From: SZUA-368 sp028533045
Lineage (GTDB): Bacteria; Spirochaetota; Spirochaetia; DSM-2461
Direction: 5' to 3'
DNA length: 64,000 nt
NCBI GenBank assembly: GCA_050031985.1
Contig: JBNAIG010000030.1
Location: 62,001 to 126,000, forward strand
Positions 33,739-42,598 of this stretch are shown here, piece after piece; position 1 is the first letter of the stretch, and each line of letters begins with the position of its first letter. The notes under the pieces were generated by a model. The model was not told the DNA's origin. It searched no databases and saw only the letters and a program-made list of their open reading frames with translations. The position numbers and the translations under genes were made by a program.

Positions 33739-35109
33739 CTATTTCTTCTTTACCAATTTAATAAGCAAATGACCAACTATACCAATTATTACCCCGCCGG
33801 CTAAAAATCGAGGGGCTAACTTCTGTATTACATGACTCATGGATAATTCCGTTTTTGGTTCAGACTCAGGCTGAACCATTCCAATCGGTTCCGCATCAAA
33901 AAGATCTATAGGAGGATAATTGTTAGAGTTTTCTAACTCTATCTCAGGTTCCGGTAGTTCGGGAGCGGGAATGGCACTGTAATCGGGGAAAGTAAGAACA
34001 AGCTCCAGTTCATCACTATTAACCCATCCTTCACGTCCGTCGGAAGCAAGAACTTTGATGCGCCCCCCACTACCTTTACCAATCCAGCGAAGGTCCGTAT
34101 TTACGGGCAGGAGCTGACTTTCTGCCGATGGGGAGTCGGAACTCAGGAAAGAGGTCTCTTCGATGGTCTTATGGGTAGGGTTGTAGTTTTGCAGGAGAAC
34201 ATCGGAGGGAATGGGGTAGTCCATGGATCCGTCGGCACGGGTGGGCCAGGTGATGTGGGAGAGGTCGGCGGTATCGTTTTTGAGGACGTTGTTAAGTTCG
34301 GCTAAGTAGTTCTGGTTCACTTTGATCAGGGATGCGGCTTTTTCTGTTTCGTTGTTTAGGTAGATGTCTAGGTAGTCACCGTCAGGAATTAGCTTTAGAT
34401 TAAAAAAATTATTATTTTGATTTTCTATGAATGATAAAAAGGTGCCTTTTCTATCTATTTCATTAATTCTTTTCTGATACGTTGAATCACCATACAGTCT
34501 TACGAAATATCTACCATTATCGTATATTATATTTTCAATCCAAAATGTCCACCTACTCATTCCTCCAATTCTTATTGAAGCCTGATTAATGACTAATGAT
34601 TCTTTTAATCTTAAATCTTGGTACCAAGGAAAATATACATCTTCTCGTTTTGCAAGAGATTCTAGGTATCCAATGTAATTATACTCATACTTTTGAAATG
34701 AGTTTCGCTTATTCGATTGTAAAACGTCCTGATAATAAGACATAACCCAAATATCTCTATTGGCATTTGAAATATTAGTAATAAAGGTGTTCTTGAAAAG
34801 AACATCCGTACTGATTGGAATTAATTCTTTATGCATCATCATTAATGAAGAATCTTCATAATCTACTACTGAAACTAGCGCCCTTTCCTCATTGATTGAT
34901 GATTCAAAAAAAGAAGGAAGGTTCTTTGAGGGAATGACTATTGTTCCCTTCTTCAAGACACGATATACAGTGTGTTCATTCATTTCGATATCACTATACA
35001 TCCAAGTAGGTGTGTCATTCAAAATTTTAAATGCTAATTCATCTCCAGCCAAAAAGTGGGCACATATGGCAATGAAATAAATGAATAAAAATTTTTTCTT
35101 TTTCCCCAT
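33739..35109 (-). CDS. Exported, C-terminally anchored SH3-like protein
   Basis: 456 residues. Signal peptide (FLFIYFIAICAHFLAG), a long extracytoplasmic region, an SH3-like segment near 345-375 (IGKGSGGRIKVLASDGREGWVNSDEL), a proline- and glutamate-rich linker (about 385-425) and a C-terminal membrane helix (FLAGGVIIGIVGHLLIKLV) ending in KKK. SH3b-type segments often bind cell-wall peptides. It begins six bases after the stop of the 1333-residue M23 protein, so they are cotranscribed. It could be an immunity or anchoring partner of that protein; this is inference. AT-rich codon use. Confidence 0.75.
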   Translation of the reverse strand: MGKKKKFLFIYFIAICAHFLAGDELAFKILNDTPTWMYSDIEMNEHTVYRVLKKGTIVIPSKNLPSFFESSINEERALVSVVDYEDSSLMMMHKELIPISTDVLFKNTFITNISNANRDIWVMSYYQDVLQSNKRNSFQKYEYNYIGYLESLAKREDVYFPWYQDLRLKESLVINQASIRIGGMSRWTFWIENIIYDNGRYFVRLYGDSTYQKRINEIDRKGTFLSFIENQNNNFFNLKLIPDGDYLDIYLNNETEKAASLIKVNQNYLAELNNVLKNDTADLSHITWPTRADGSMDYPIPSDVLLQNYNPTHKTIEETSFLSSDSPSAESQLLPVNTDLRWIGKGSGGRIKVLASDGREGWVNSDELELVLTFPDYSAIPAPELPEPEIELENSNNYPPIDLFDAEPIGMVQPESEPKTELSMSHVIQKLAPRFLAGGVIIGIVGHLLIKLVKKK

Positions 35110-35115
35110 ATTTCT

Positions 35116-38100
35116 TTACTCTCCAATACTCCAATAATCAAAATAATGTGGTTCACCATGATTGAAAGGATTCACCTTTGGAGGACCATACTCAGTAACT
35201 TCTTCTACATTCCATTTTAATTTACTTTCTGGAACTCCTGAAAAAGATGTAGCATCTAAAATAAGATCGCGTCTTTCTTGTTCACACATTCTGACCTCCA
35301 AATGCAAATGAATCCCCGTCGAATTCCCCGTCGTTCCCGTCATAGCAACCTGTTCCCCCGGTGCGACAAAATTATTCACGTTCTTGATCTTATCATCAAG
35401 GTGGGCAAGAAGATACAGTTTATCACTGTACGCTCCCAGTCCTTTAATGATCATCACATTACCATAAATATTGCTCCAGGTATACGCCCAGATTTTTCCA
35501 TAAATAAAGGATATAATAGGCTTACTCTCCCCATCAGAACCAAAATCTACGCCTCCATGGCGATACTCATTTCCGGCAGAATTATTTCGGGGAATATTAA
35601 ATAATGAGGTAATATAACCATAACTTTGACCATCATATTTGTAATCAGAAGCATTGCATTGAGGGGCAAAGCCAGGATTACTTTGAACACGAGGAGTTGT
35701 ACGAGCTCTCAAATCTCCATTTCCAGCCGAAGAACTCACCCCCTTACCGTAGTAGGGGTTCATATCAATCAACCCGCACCGCTCCAAATGATCAATAAAA
35801 GTCACCGGGTGGGCAAAGTAAAGAAGCATCTGCTCATCAATATGTTCAAGCGATTTAATACCTGCCCAGATATCCTGATACCCCGCTACACTCTGAAGGT
35901 AAGCCTCACGGTTATCATTACAAGCTCCAAAACCCATAAAACGGTTCAAGTCATCCTTAATCGTACTGTACAACTCGCTGTTCCATTCCAGAGGATGTTT
36001 ACAAATCAGCTTTCGTAACCGGCTGATTGCCTTGGCATTGGCCTCGTTCTCCGTGTTTTTATACAGATTCAGCAATTCCCCCCGTTTCAGCCTTCCGTTA
36101 GGCCAACCGTCCACCAGGTTCTCATTCTCGTCGGGAACTTTTTCGATAACCTTTAAAACCTCATTCTTCAAGTCGCAAAAAAGATCCTGGTCATTGTCCT
36201 GATCCTGTAAAATAAAGTAATCCAACCACTCCAGAAGGTTTCTCTTTATGCCCCTATCCTCGTCCCCCTCACCAGTATATTCGGCCCGGTCGGAGGTCAT
36301 GAAAAAGGTCTCGCCCCCACGGCGAAAACCGTAGTAAAGCTGATCGTTCTCATCATACATACCTTCCGAAGGAGCCCTAAAGGTATTTTCATAAATCAAA
36401 GAGTAAGACTGATTCATGGGCCCCAATTTCCCCACCATGGGACAGCTCTCATACAAACCGATATTCCCATTGTCCTTCACCTTGAAGGTATCCCCCTCTT
36501 TTTGCAGGTGAGGGGGAAGATTCCCTCCGTCTACCCAGAATTCAGTGGCTGTCGTACTGAAATCCAACATAATCTTGGGAGTCCTATCACCACTACGGTC
36601 GGAGATAATCTTGACAACCTCAAAACTCTGCCCCTCAAGATTCGGGGCAATGCTCTCCAGGGCCTCTTTGATAAATTCCAGATGGGTATTATCGCAGGAA
36701 ACCCAATTTCCCGATTCATCCAACTTTATCACACTGGTATAGAAGCAGTATATCCGGGGTATGGAAGTCATAGAATAAGTTTCATTTTGATTAACCTGAT
36801 CAGGCATAGGATCGTTTGTACCGTGGTTATAAATAAAAACGGGCATTGACTTTAAGCTCAGCTTATACGCTTTTCTTCCCAGAGCTTCTTTTGTTGCCGC
36901 CGTATCAATGGAAAAAACCGTACCAAAGGGAAAGAAAAAATCCTTCGTTTCAGGTTTTTTTATCGTATAAAGCGGTTCCTCGGGGGGAATCATATAAGTA
37001 TCGATCGGATGATCTCCCACACTCTCGTTCAGAAATGTATGATCCTTAAAAAACAGAGCCACATCATAGTAGGGAGAACCTCCCTGTTCATTGTGACCTG
37101 CACAACCCAGAGATTGGTAATGTCGAATATCACTGTTCGGATAGTGGATCTCTCCATCGGCCACCCAGCTTGTGGAGCCAGCAATCTCAGTATGATCCCC
37201 TTCCCACACACTTAATCCTAATAACTGAAATAGACTGTTAAGGTAAATATAACCTAACCTTAATCCCTCCTCATCATCTATGACAATTTCAAAGAAACCT
37301 GTTTTAGCCTCATGAAGAAGTTGGTGATATTCCTTTATAAAGAAGACACTATCCCCACCGAGCTGTTCCCGTGCATTTCCCGTATCAACGGAGAATTCCC
37401 CATCACTTCCGGGACTTTCATACACTATCAGAGTCGACTCGTTTAGAGTTCTCCTCTCCGCTGGTATTGCATTGGTTTCCTTAATTCTCCCTTGAGGTTT
37501 CGTAACGAAGTCCATATCCTCCGCCTTAACCAAGCCCATCGTCTGGACCTGAAGGCTGCTTTGAATATAGTAGTTCACATAAACAAACTCTCCTTCGATC
37601 CCTGAGATCGCCTTGTCTCCGGGTGGTGTCACCGATTGGAATTTCTCAAAATCATCGCACTCGAATTGGGTTGTAAACTTTACCGCTAATACGCTCCCGG
37701 AAATCTTTTTAAGATCATTAAATAAAGCTGCATTGGCCACTTCCCCCTTCACACGGGTTTGGGAGGATTCAATAAAAAAAGCATAACTTTCGGCCTGTTC
37801 CTGATGCATGTCAAAATGATTATACTCCGGCGAAAGAAGAACTATCTTCAAATTCCCGTCGGTCACCTCTGTACCTGCATCATCCTTATCTGTCAGCGGG
37901 GTATAGCCGGTAACAAAACCTCCAGAGGATAACAGTGAATTATCCGCACTGGATATTTTGGCATGACCATTTAAACTATTCAGATACTCAACAAAACCGA
38001 CAATTTTATAGACCGAGTCTCCCGTATACGTTTCGGCATGATAAAAGAAAAGATGATTATGTTCCTCCTCGGGATCTTTTTTTAACAATTCCGGATTAGG

Positions 38101-39117
38101 GCTGTAATAACTGGTGAATTTATTCTTCACTACCCAACCGGAAATATCCATATTACTTGCTTCAATGTGCTCCTGCCTTAAAATTACCGGAACATAGCCC
38201 TGTTGATAGGGCCAACCCAAAGTACGCCGGGATGTATCCAGTTGCAATTCCGCATCCGCTTTAATTTTGACAATCCGATTTTTATCGATGACATCAATAC
38301 TCTCTGTGCTTTTACGATATAGATAAGCTCCGTCGGCCCCCGGCTTGAGTTTTACTCCATCGTATTTTAGATCCACATCACTTTGGGGAACCGTGCACGA
38401 TCCTCCATTTTCAAAAGTCACGGTGCAACTGGTCTGATGGGCAAATTCAAGCAAAAGGGAATTTTCATCATCCAATTCAAACTGACTATAGGGGAAAATA
38501 TTGCTTACACTACACTTATAGCTATAGGATTTAACCTGAATGTGATCGCTATTCAACTTAAACCGCCACTTTCTGTAAAAAGGAGTTATTTCTGTTAACG
38601 ATTCACCCAAAAGAGTATATTCACTAAAATTCATGGATGATTGGCTGTATTTATCCGGTCTTAAATTGGTATAAAGCAGGAAAAAATAAACCGGTTCATC
38701 TCTTTGGGGGAGAATGATTTCATGGCGGGTAAGAACGAAATTTTTCGTAATATATGCCTGCGGGGGCTCCGTTTCGGTACACTTGTAAATTGATAGTGAA
38801 GCCTTAATAAAACTGTCTTCCCAATCATAAGGAGTATATAGGGCTTGGTCTTTTTTCGACAGGTTTTTATAATCCTTTTTTGTAATCTCTTCAGGGAGTG
38901 AAACGCCCCCGTATGTAGGTGTAAATCTATAGGCTACAACCTTTCCGTCAAGCAAAGGACTAATAGCTTCACTTTTCCCTCCGGAAACGGGGATGTGAAT
39001 CCCACTGTGCCAAGCATTATTCACACCTACCGGATAAAAACCCGCCTCGTTATTTTTCTCATTTAACTCAAAAACATCTTTAGAATTATTTTTATTCTGC
39101 GGCCAAGTCCGAACCAT
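35116..39117 (-). CDS. Large protein with C-terminal M23 peptidase domain (candidate CIS cargo or effector)
   Basis: 1333 residues, no signal peptide. The last 150 hold an M23 (LytM) metallopeptidase with zinc ligands His1187 and Asp1191 (HGGVDFG), His1239 (LAHLD) and the HxH pair 1270/1272 in GIHLHLE, so it could cut peptidoglycan cross-links. Residues 30-70 (WHSGIHIPVSGG...ISPLLDGKVVAYRF) look like a second, degenerate M23 fold. The region before the peptidase (LICKHPLEWN, FAHPVTFIDHLERCGLI) recalls peptidoglycan-acting secreted effectors. It sits in the spike operon directly after the PAAR-bearing protein and lacks an export signal, which fits delivery by the injection system. Its ATG follows AGGGGAT. 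AT-rich codon use suggests separate acquisition. Confidence 0.82.
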   Translation of the reverse strand: MVRTWPQNKNNSKDVFELNEKNNEAGFYPVGVNNAWHSGIHIPVSGGKSEAISPLLDGKVVAYRFTPTYGGVSLPEEITKKDYKNLSKKDQALYTPYDWEDSFIKASLSIYKCTETEPPQAYITKNFVLTRHEIILPQRDEPVYFFLLYTNLRPDKYSQSSMNFSEYTLLGESLTEITPFYRKWRFKLNSDHIQVKSYSYKCSVSNIFPYSQFELDDENSLLLEFAHQTSCTVTFENGGSCTVPQSDVDLKYDGVKLKPGADGAYLYRKSTESIDVIDKNRIVKIKADAELQLDTSRRTLGWPYQQGYVPVILRQEHIEASNMDISGWVVKNKFTSYYSPNPELLKKDPEEEHNHLFFYHAETYTGDSVYKIVGFVEYLNSLNGHAKISSADNSLLSSGGFVTGYTPLTDKDDAGTEVTDGNLKIVLLSPEYNHFDMHQEQAESYAFFIESSQTRVKGEVANAALFNDLKKISGSVLAVKFTTQFECDDFEKFQSVTPPGDKAISGIEGEFVYVNYYIQSSLQVQTMGLVKAEDMDFVTKPQGRIKETNAIPAERRTLNESTLIVYESPGSDGEFSVDTGNAREQLGGDSVFFIKEYHQLLHEAKTGFFEIVIDDEEGLRLGYIYLNSLFQLLGLSVWEGDHTEIAGSTSWVADGEIHYPNSDIRHYQSLGCAGHNEQGGSPYYDVALFFKDHTFLNESVGDHPIDTYMIPPEEPLYTIKKPETKDFFFPFGTVFSIDTAATKEALGRKAYKLSLKSMPVFIYNHGTNDPMPDQVNQNETYSMTSIPRIYCFYTSVIKLDESGNWVSCDNTHLEFIKEALESIAPNLEGQSFEVVKIISDRSGDRTPKIMLDFSTTATEFWVDGGNLPPHLQKEGDTFKVKDNGNIGLYESCPMVGKLGPMNQSYSLIYENTFRAPSEGMYDENDQLYYGFRRGGETFFMTSDRAEYTGEGDEDRGIKRNLLEWLDYFILQDQDNDQDLFCDLKNEVLKVIEKVPDENENLVDGWPNGRLKRGELLNLYKNTENEANAKAISRLRKLICKHPLEWNSELYSTIKDDLNRFMGFGACNDNREAYLQSVAGYQDIWAGIKSLEHIDEQMLLYFAHPVTFIDHLERCGLIDMNPYYGKGVSSSAGNGDLRARTTPRVQSNPGFAPQCNASDYKYDGQSYGYITSLFNIPRNNSAGNEYRHGGVDFGSDGESKPIISFIYGKIWAYTWSNIYGNVMIIKGLGAYSDKLYLLAHLDDKIKNVNNFVAPGEQVAMTGTTGNSTGIHLHLEVRMCEQERRDLILDATSFSGVPESKLKWNVEEVTEYGPPKVNPFNHGEPHYFDYWSIGE

Positions 39118-39146
39118 TCTTATCCCCTATCTTTTTAATAAATTAA

Positions 39147-39281
39147 CTATTGGGATATTTCCCACTTTTCTTGTTCCACAACAATATAAGTTGTTTCCCC
39201 CGTATTCACTTCAATTTCTCGGGTCCCCAGATCATCTTCCGTAATGACTTCTATATTGATCTTTTCTCCGTTCTCTTCCAT
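39147..39281 (-). CDS. 44-residue acidic protein between spike and M23 genes
   Basis: ATG at 39281 is preceded by AAGGAAGG with six-base spacing, and the stop is TAG at 39149-39147. The product (MEENGEKINIEVITEDDLGT... ending EKWEISQ) is acidic and looks like a few beta strands. It lies 12 bases after the stop of the spike gene and 29 bases before the M23 protein, so it is a real operon member. It could be an adaptor or chaperone for the M23 protein. No homologue recognised. Confidence 0.65.
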   Translation of the reverse strand: MEENGEKINIEVITEDDLGTREIEVNTGETTYIVVEQEKWEISQ

Positions 39282-39293
39282 AATTTTCCTTCC

Positions 39294-41039
39294 TTAACTG
39301 GGATCAATAACAATTCGATATGTTCCTGGTATCAAGTTTTCTTCCTGGATTTTACCGTCCCCGTCAGTAGTTCCACTAACGTCACTACCGTCCGGATAGA
39401 TCAGTTTATAAGGCGTATCGGGTATAGGCTCACCGGCTCGATCCACAAGATTCAGCTCTAAAGCCTGAATAACCTCACAAATCCCACTAGTCTCCTTCGG
39501 ACAATACAGCGTCCAAGCCGTAAAGAACCACTTCATAGGAGGAAGTGCAGACCCTTTCTTCCGAATATCTCGGGGCATCCACTTCACCTCGGCCCTTCCG
39601 TCTTTGTTATGGCCTCTAATATCCATAACCGGCGGATCCGTCTCCGGATTAGCCCCTTCCGGGTAAATACTAAACATAACGCTCGCATCTTCCTTCACTC
39701 CGGAAGTCGTACAGGATAGTATTACCTCAGTGCCCTTTTCCACCTGAGTCTCGCTCCACTGCAAGTTAGTCAGGCTCTTGGGCTCCTCGGCATAGGCCAC
39801 TTCTTCCGGGGTATAAACCGCCGGGTTACTCAGGTTTATGGGAAGTCCCCCGTCCCGTCTGTACTGCTCCGGGTCCTGTCCGGGGTAGGTTATGGGAAAG
39901 GTGAAGGTGGTACCCGGGGCCATGACGGCGCACTGGTCTGTGATGCCTAAACAGTCACAGGTCGTAACGGTACTTGTAAGAACAGCGGCAGCGATGCCGT
40001 TTATTTTCACGCTGTCTATGCAACCGTTGGTGACTTCTCCCATGTTGTCCGGCCAGTCGGGCGGCTGAGGTTTGTCCGGGTCGGGTTTAAAGCAGGTTCC
40101 CAGGGGGAAGTGTCCCGGTGTGGTGAATTCGCTTATGGTGCCCAGATAGGCGGCGGGTTTGCCGTCTATGTTTACGTCGGAGCTTAATTCGTCTATGAGT
40201 TTTCCTATGTAGGGATGGGGGAGGGGGACTCTTCCTACGTAGGGGACCATGACGTAGTGCATGTCCAGTCCTGCGACGGGGTCGTTTTCTTTGGCCATTT
40301 GTTTGCCTTCGGCTGTGACTCCGGTGCTTCCTTTTAGGTTGACTGTGCTGGCCTGGAGGGTGACGTTTCCTCCGCATGTGAGGGCGGCTTCGCTGTTGGT
40401 GTTTATGTTTAGGTTGCCCCCTACGTTTATGGTGGTGTCGGCCTGGGTGACCCATCGGGTGCCGCCTGCGCCTTTTATGGTCATTTTGCGGCATTTCATT
40501 TTGATGGGGCCCAGTTCGTTCGTTAGGTGGATGCCTTGTGTGTCCATGACGATGCGTATTTGGCCGTCTTTGATGCTGGCTTCCATTCTTTCTTCGCCGG
40601 GGGTGTCATCCATGACCAGGTAGGTGCTCTTGGTTTTTATGGCTTTAATGTTGTTGTCTGCGTTGTCGGCGATGGGGGGGCGGTGTCTTGGGGTGTACAT
40701 GCTGCCTAAACAGACGGGATGATGGATGTTACCGTTTATGAAGGCGCAGAGTACCTGGTCGTTTATGTCGGGCAGGACGGCGACTCCTGCTCCGTTTCCG
40801 GCGTAGGAGTGGCAGACCCATATCCATCGGCTTACGTAGTCTTTGGCGGTCATGGGGAGGCTGACTTTGATCCGTCCCAGTCCGTCCGGGTCCTGGTTGT
40901 CTACGACTATGCCGAATCCAAAGTGCTGTTTGCGCTTGTTCTCTTCGTATTGTTCCCGGGCCAGGGGGGCGCGGGGGTCGTAGTAGTCACGGGAGAACTC
41001 GTCGAGAATATCTTTGAGGCTTGTGACGTATCCCTGCAT
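39294..41039 (-). CDS. Spike protein: gp5/VgrG-like OB fold and beta-helix fused to PAAR-like and Ig-like parts
   Basis: 581 residues. After a 40-residue linker comes an OB fold (FGFGIVVDNQDPDGLGRIKVSLP ... GSMYTPRHRPP), typical of gp5/baseplate V proteins. A repetitive beta-helix follows (about 140-255, TINVGGNLNINTNSEAALTCGGNVTL). Residues 260-390 look PAAR-like (DPVAGLDMHYVMVP, VTNGCIDSVKINGIAAAVLTSTVTTC), so the tip is fused to the spike. An Ig-like region (about 395-520) and a carboxypeptidase-regulatory-like tail (about 530-581, AGEPIPDTPYKLIYPDGSDVSG) extend from the tip and could be a docking site for cargo. No gp27-like part: the hub is a separate gene at 56988. It overlaps the upstream spike gene by one base. 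Confidence 0.82.
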   Translation of the reverse strand: MQGYVTSLKDILDEFSRDYYDPRAPLAREQYEENKRKQHFGFGIVVDNQDPDGLGRIKVSLPMTAKDYVSRWIWVCHSYAGNGAGVAVLPDINDQVLCAFINGNIHHPVCLGSMYTPRHRPPIADNADNNIKAIKTKSTYLVMDDTPGEERMEASIKDGQIRIVMDTQGIHLTNELGPIKMKCRKMTIKGAGGTRWVTQADTTINVGGNLNINTNSEAALTCGGNVTLQASTVNLKGSTGVTAEGKQMAKENDPVAGLDMHYVMVPYVGRVPLPHPYIGKLIDELSSDVNIDGKPAAYLGTISEFTTPGHFPLGTCFKPDPDKPQPPDWPDNMGEVTNGCIDSVKINGIAAAVLTSTVTTCDCLGITDQCAVMAPGTTFTFPITYPGQDPEQYRRDGGLPINLSNPAVYTPEEVAYAEEPKSLTNLQWSETQVEKGTEVILSCTTSGVKEDASVMFSIYPEGANPETDPPVMDIRGHNKDGRAEVKWMPRDIRKKGSALPPMKWFFTAWTLYCPKETSGICEVIQALELNLVDRAGEPIPDTPYKLIYPDGSDVSGTTDGDGKIQEENLIPGTYRIVIDPS

Positions 41040-41671
41040 CAGTTTATCCCTACGCCCTGGCCTTCTATGGCGATGGAGCCGCCGGCGTTTATGGTGCCGT
41101 CTCCTGCGGTTTCGCTTCCCAGGTTATCGCACTGGACGGTCATGTCTCCTTCTATGTTTACTTCCATCTCTTCCGCTTCTATGGAGACGATGGTGGAGGA
41201 GCTTAATGTTATGTCCGTTTCGCTTTCCAGATTCAGGACTTCTTCCTCTCCGTTTAGTTCGAATCGTGTGGTGCCGTCGGGGTTCAGTATTTGGATTTTC
41301 TCGGCCCCGTCCGTGTCGTCCAGGATGATTCTTTGGCCTGTTTTGCTTTTGATCATCCTTAAGGCGTTGTTGCCGTCTCCATTAAAGTCGGCGGCGGAAT
41401 TCTCTTCCGAGGCGGGGAGGGGGATTTGCTGGGGCCACATGCTTCCCAGTATGTAGCCTTTGCGGCAGCTGTCGTTGGCGAAGCAGGCCAGGACGTAGTC
41501 GTCTATGTCGGGGAGGCTGAATATGCCCTTGTCGTCTCCGGCGAAGCTCTGTATGACCGGGAGCCAGTCTGTTTCTGTGGGGATTTGGGAAAGGTAGAGT
41601 CGTATTTTAACCCGGCCCATGTTATCCGGGTCCTGATTGTCTGTGACGAATCCGGTGGTGACGAAGTTCAT
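41039..41671 (-). CDS. Second gp5/baseplate V-like spike protein
   Basis: 210 residues. It starts directly with the OB fold (VTTGFVTDNQDPDNMGRVKIRLYLSQIPTETDWLPVIQSFAG) and continues into a short beta-helix (about 110-205, SETDITLSSSTIVSIEAEEMEVNIEGDMTVQ). It lacks the PAAR, Ig and tail parts of the larger neighbour, so the cluster has a long and a short spike. They may alternate, or one may serve another tail. Its stop overlaps the ATG of the long spike gene (TGATG type), and the regulator gene lies two bases upstream. Confidence 0.82.
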   Translation of the reverse strand: MNFVTTGFVTDNQDPDNMGRVKIRLYLSQIPTETDWLPVIQSFAGDDKGIFSLPDIDDYVLACFANDSCRKGYILGSMWPQQIPLPASEENSAADFNGDGNNALRMIKSKTGQRIILDDTDGAEKIQILNPDGTTRFELNGEEEVLNLESETDITLSSSTIVSIEAEEMEVNIEGDMTVQCDNLGSETAGDGTINAGGSIAIEGQGVGIN

Positions 41672-41673
41672 TC

Positions 41674-42285
41674 TTAGCTCCTTGTGGTTCTTTCGTTACG
41701 GAAGAGGCGGTTGAGTTCCCCTTTTCCCTTTATGTTGGTTTTTTTATAGACGGCGCTCATTTGTTTTTTTATGGCGTCAACGGAGACGTTTAATGCGTCT
41801 GCCACTTCCTTGTAGGTTTTTCCGGAAAGGACATATTGAATGACCCTTATCTGTTTGTTGGTGAGTGATCGCAGGGATTCCCGGTTTTGACAGGCCAGGG
41901 TGTATTTTACTATGAAGTCTCTTTCGTTTTTAAAGTTGTCTCCGCTGACCGTATCGGCGGCTTTTCTGAGTATTTTATTGAATTCTTCGGTGTTTTCGGC
42001 GGGGTTCAGGTAGGTGCTTCTATCGCCTTTTTTAATGTAGTCCGGTTTTCCCAGAAGTATGATGTTTTCCGGTTTTTCTACGAAGGGCAGAAGGGTTTTT
42101 ACGGCCTGATCTATGCTGTCATTCTGATAAAGGTTGTTGAATAGTATGAGCTGATAGGTTCCTTTCATTTGACTGAGCCCCCATGGTGTGAGTTCTGTGA
42201 TTTCTGCGCTGGGTGATTGGATGAGTATGTGGGATTTAATGAAGTGAGAAATGATTTTGTGTTTTCCAATCAGCAGTATTCGCAT
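41674..42285 (-). CDS. LuxR-type regulator with degenerate receiver
   Basis: 203 residues. The N-terminal 110 have a receiver-like alternation (MRILLIGKHKIISHFIKSHIL...YQLILFNNLYQND), but the phospho-acceptor Asp position reads Asn (LFNN) and the acidic pair is missing, so phosphorylation control is unlikely. The C-terminus is a LuxR/FixJ helix-turn-helix (SLTNKQIRVIQYVLSGKTYKEVADALNVSVDAIKKQMSAVYKK). It begins the leftward CIS operon and faces two operator-like sites in the divergent region, so it is the likely transcriptional switch of the cluster. ATG follows AGAGAGG. Confidence 0.88.
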   Translation of the reverse strand: MRILLIGKHKIISHFIKSHILIQSPSAEITELTPWGLSQMKGTYQLILFNNLYQNDSIDQAVKTLLPFVEKPENIILLGKPDYIKKGDRSTYLNPAENTEEFNKILRKAADTVSGDNFKNERDFIVKYTLACQNRESLRSLTNKQIRVIQYVLSGKTYKEVADALNVSVDAIKKQMSAVYKKTNIKGKGELNRLFRNERTTRS

Positions 42286-42321
42286 GGGAGACCTCTCTGT
42301 TTAAAATGTATTTTGATATAC

Positions 42322-42350
42322 TTATTAGCACGGGTAATTCGATAAAACAA
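42322..42350 (-). promoter_or_regulatory. Candidate promoter of the regulator and spike operon
   Basis: Minus-strand TTGTTT (42350-42345), 17-bp spacer, TAATAA (42327-42322), giving a leader of about 30 bases to the ATG at 42285. It lies in the divergent region 42286-42626, which has no gene. Confidence 0.4.
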
Positions 42351-42447
42351 GGGAAACATGAAAACTCCATCCGATTCATTGAATCTACAAATATCTTCAT
42401 GAAATCTCTATGAAAAATTTTCGTCAAAAATAAGCATAAAAATATTT

Positions 42448-42475
42448 AAAAAGTGTATGTCGCTGTACACCAAAT
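42448..42475. promoter_or_regulatory. Operator-like site 1 (AAAAAGTGTA-N10-CAC)
   Basis: AAAAAGTGTA at 42448-42457 and CAC at 42468-42470 form an interrupted palindrome (GTGTA/TACAC inside). Layout is identical to the site at 42511-42538. The two start points are 63 bases apart, about six helical turns, so proteins bound at both would face the same side. Likely bound by the neighbouring LuxR-type regulator (inference). Confidence 0.55.
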
Positions 42476-42510
42476 AGTTATAGAGTGACGGAAATATTAG
42501 GAAAAAGTTA

Positions 42511-42538
42511 AAAAAGTGTACAGTTATATGCACTTTTT
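42511..42538. promoter_or_regulatory. Operator-like site 2 (AAAAAGTG-N12-CACTTTTT)
   Basis: AAAAAGTG at 42511-42518 pairs perfectly with CACTTTTT at 42531-42538. The first ten bases equal those of site 1, and GTG/CAC spacing is 12 in both. It is about 80 bases upstream of the presumed start of the rightward operon, a position that suits an activator. Confidence 0.6.
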
Positions 42539-42570
42539 AGAGGGGTAGGTGAAGTCTGGATAAAACGGGA

Positions 42571-42598
42571 TTTCTGCGAAATATTGTGCTCATATTAT
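42571..42598 (+). promoter_or_regulatory. Candidate weak promoter of the rightward CIS operon
   Basis: A -10-like TATTAT at 42593-42598 with only a poor -35 (TTTCTG, 16-bp spacing) upstream. A weak -35 downstream of two operator-like sites suggests activator dependence. Confidence 0.3.

Noticed and set aside
42236..42427. 63-codon minus-strand ORF over the start of the regulator
   Set aside because: Overlaps the confident start of the LuxR-type gene in another frame; no ribosome site.
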